NCBI RefSeq assembly: GCF_050436995.1
Contig: NC_134756.1
Location: forward strand, 7,998,001-8,062,000
DNA length: 64,000 nt
DNA from: Anticarsia gemmatalis
Taxonomy: Eukaryota; Arthropoda; Insecta; Lepidoptera; Erebidae
Reading direction: 5' to 3'
Below the pieces are notes generated by a model, which was not told the DNA's origin, ran no database searches, and worked only from the letters and a program-made list of their open reading frames with translations. The position numbers and the translations under genes are program-made. This document shows, piece after piece, positions 63,501 through 64,000 of the stretch (position 1 is the stretch's first letter; the number at the start of each line of letters is the position of its first letter).

Positions 63501-64000
63501 AACCGATCTCGTTATTTGATCCAAGTTGCTAGTAGATCCCACGCAAAGCACTGAAGAGGGCCAGCTATTGACAATAGATTACAACGTAATTGAAAATCTT
63601 TATTAGATCAACATTGCTTATTATAATGGCGAACAGAATCGCGAACACCAAAAATTTAATTAAAACAGAGTGCTGTCACGTCGAAGTTTAAGTTTGAGGG
63701 ATTTATTTGATACCTGTCAGGTTTCCTAAGCAGGCTCGATCAAAGATGGTCGATATCGCCAACTTGCTCGTTCAACCGATCGTTCACAATTTCAAGGAGA
63801 CAAATTTTCATCTAGATCGTTAAGGCGATAAGCGATCGCCAAATATAAGAGGCTCTACTTTCATAACGCGTTTAGTTGATAAACATCAATGTCAAGAGGG
63901 TTGCCTACTTAACATTCTTCGATGACTGGATTTTTCAACAATCTTATAATTATTTAGTAAATTTATGTGACACAAAAGCTGCGTATAGTTAAAACAACTT
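57533..64000. other. Upstream intron or flank of the RapGAP-BTB gene
   Basis: 6.5 kb to the window edge with no supportable exon on either strand. It includes dispersed-element copy 5 (57.73 kb), a CpG-richer patch with an initiator-like TCAGTT (60.28-60.42 kb) and a GC-rich hairpin (62.24-62.28 kb). Confidence 0.6.
57733..57870 (+). repeat. Dispersed element copy 5
   Basis: Shares CGCCTCTACCGGGC, GAACTATTTTGGCAGTACAT, TCTCGATACTGGACCGTACAG and GACTATGCGGAATTGCAC. It lies about 200 bp upstream of exon A. Confidence 0.72.

Overview
The window is animal nuclear DNA, AT-rich, with intron-exon genes and long introns. Several repeats look lepidopteran, and noctuid-like in my judgement: two tRNA-derived SINEs (24.67 kb and 37.46 kb), a short interspersed repeat ending in CAAA repeats and an ATATTAGTATAGAT-type tail (51.83 kb), and a foldback MITE (16.70 kb). 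This assignment comes from recognising repeat families and gene sequences. No database was searched.

Two genes are supported, both on the minus strand, so transcription runs from high to low coordinates. The first fills about 12.5-57.5 kb and probably extends beyond 64 kb. Fourteen exons (A to N) join in frame with consistent splice phases into 944 visible residues plus a stop. The protein has an N-terminal region shared with Rap GTPase-activating proteins, a complete RapGAP catalytic domain with the Asn-thumb motif [10 protein letters not shown], a BTB/POZ domain split by a basic Ser/Pro-rich insert of about 134 residues, and a BACK-like C-terminal domain. The RapGAP-to-BTB junction crosses a 79-bp intron with matching phases, so this is one fused gene. 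Exons E to N are packed into 15.3-19.0 kb, while exons A to D are spread over 33 kb with introns of 5-14 kb. A phase-compatible alternative first coding exon is proposed at 52.82-52.92 kb.

The second gene is alpha-actinin. Its first coding exon (44 codons, ending LLDPAWEKQQKK) lies at 10,798-10,929. The remaining exons would lie beyond the left edge, so 1-10,797 is read as its first intron. That intron holds a GC-rich block at 9.3-9.6 kb with a good donor in a compatible phase (possible alternative first exon), a promoter-like GC-rich block at 10.0-10.35 kb, and a 65-codon open frame at 2.63-2.83 kb.

The most notable non-genic structures are: a 1,011-bp non-autonomous DNA transposon (33,057-34,067) with near-perfect terminal inverted repeats, an exact 8-bp target duplication and repeated subterminal motifs; five copies of one dispersed element, all inside or just upstream of the RapGAP-BTB gene; a perfect 24-bp-arm palindrome at 50.4 kb; a compact hairpin in the presumed 3' UTR; and two very GC-rich islands at 47.3 and 55.05 kb that share a 12-bp core in opposite orientation. 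No rRNA, true tRNA, CRISPR array or autonomous transposon was found.
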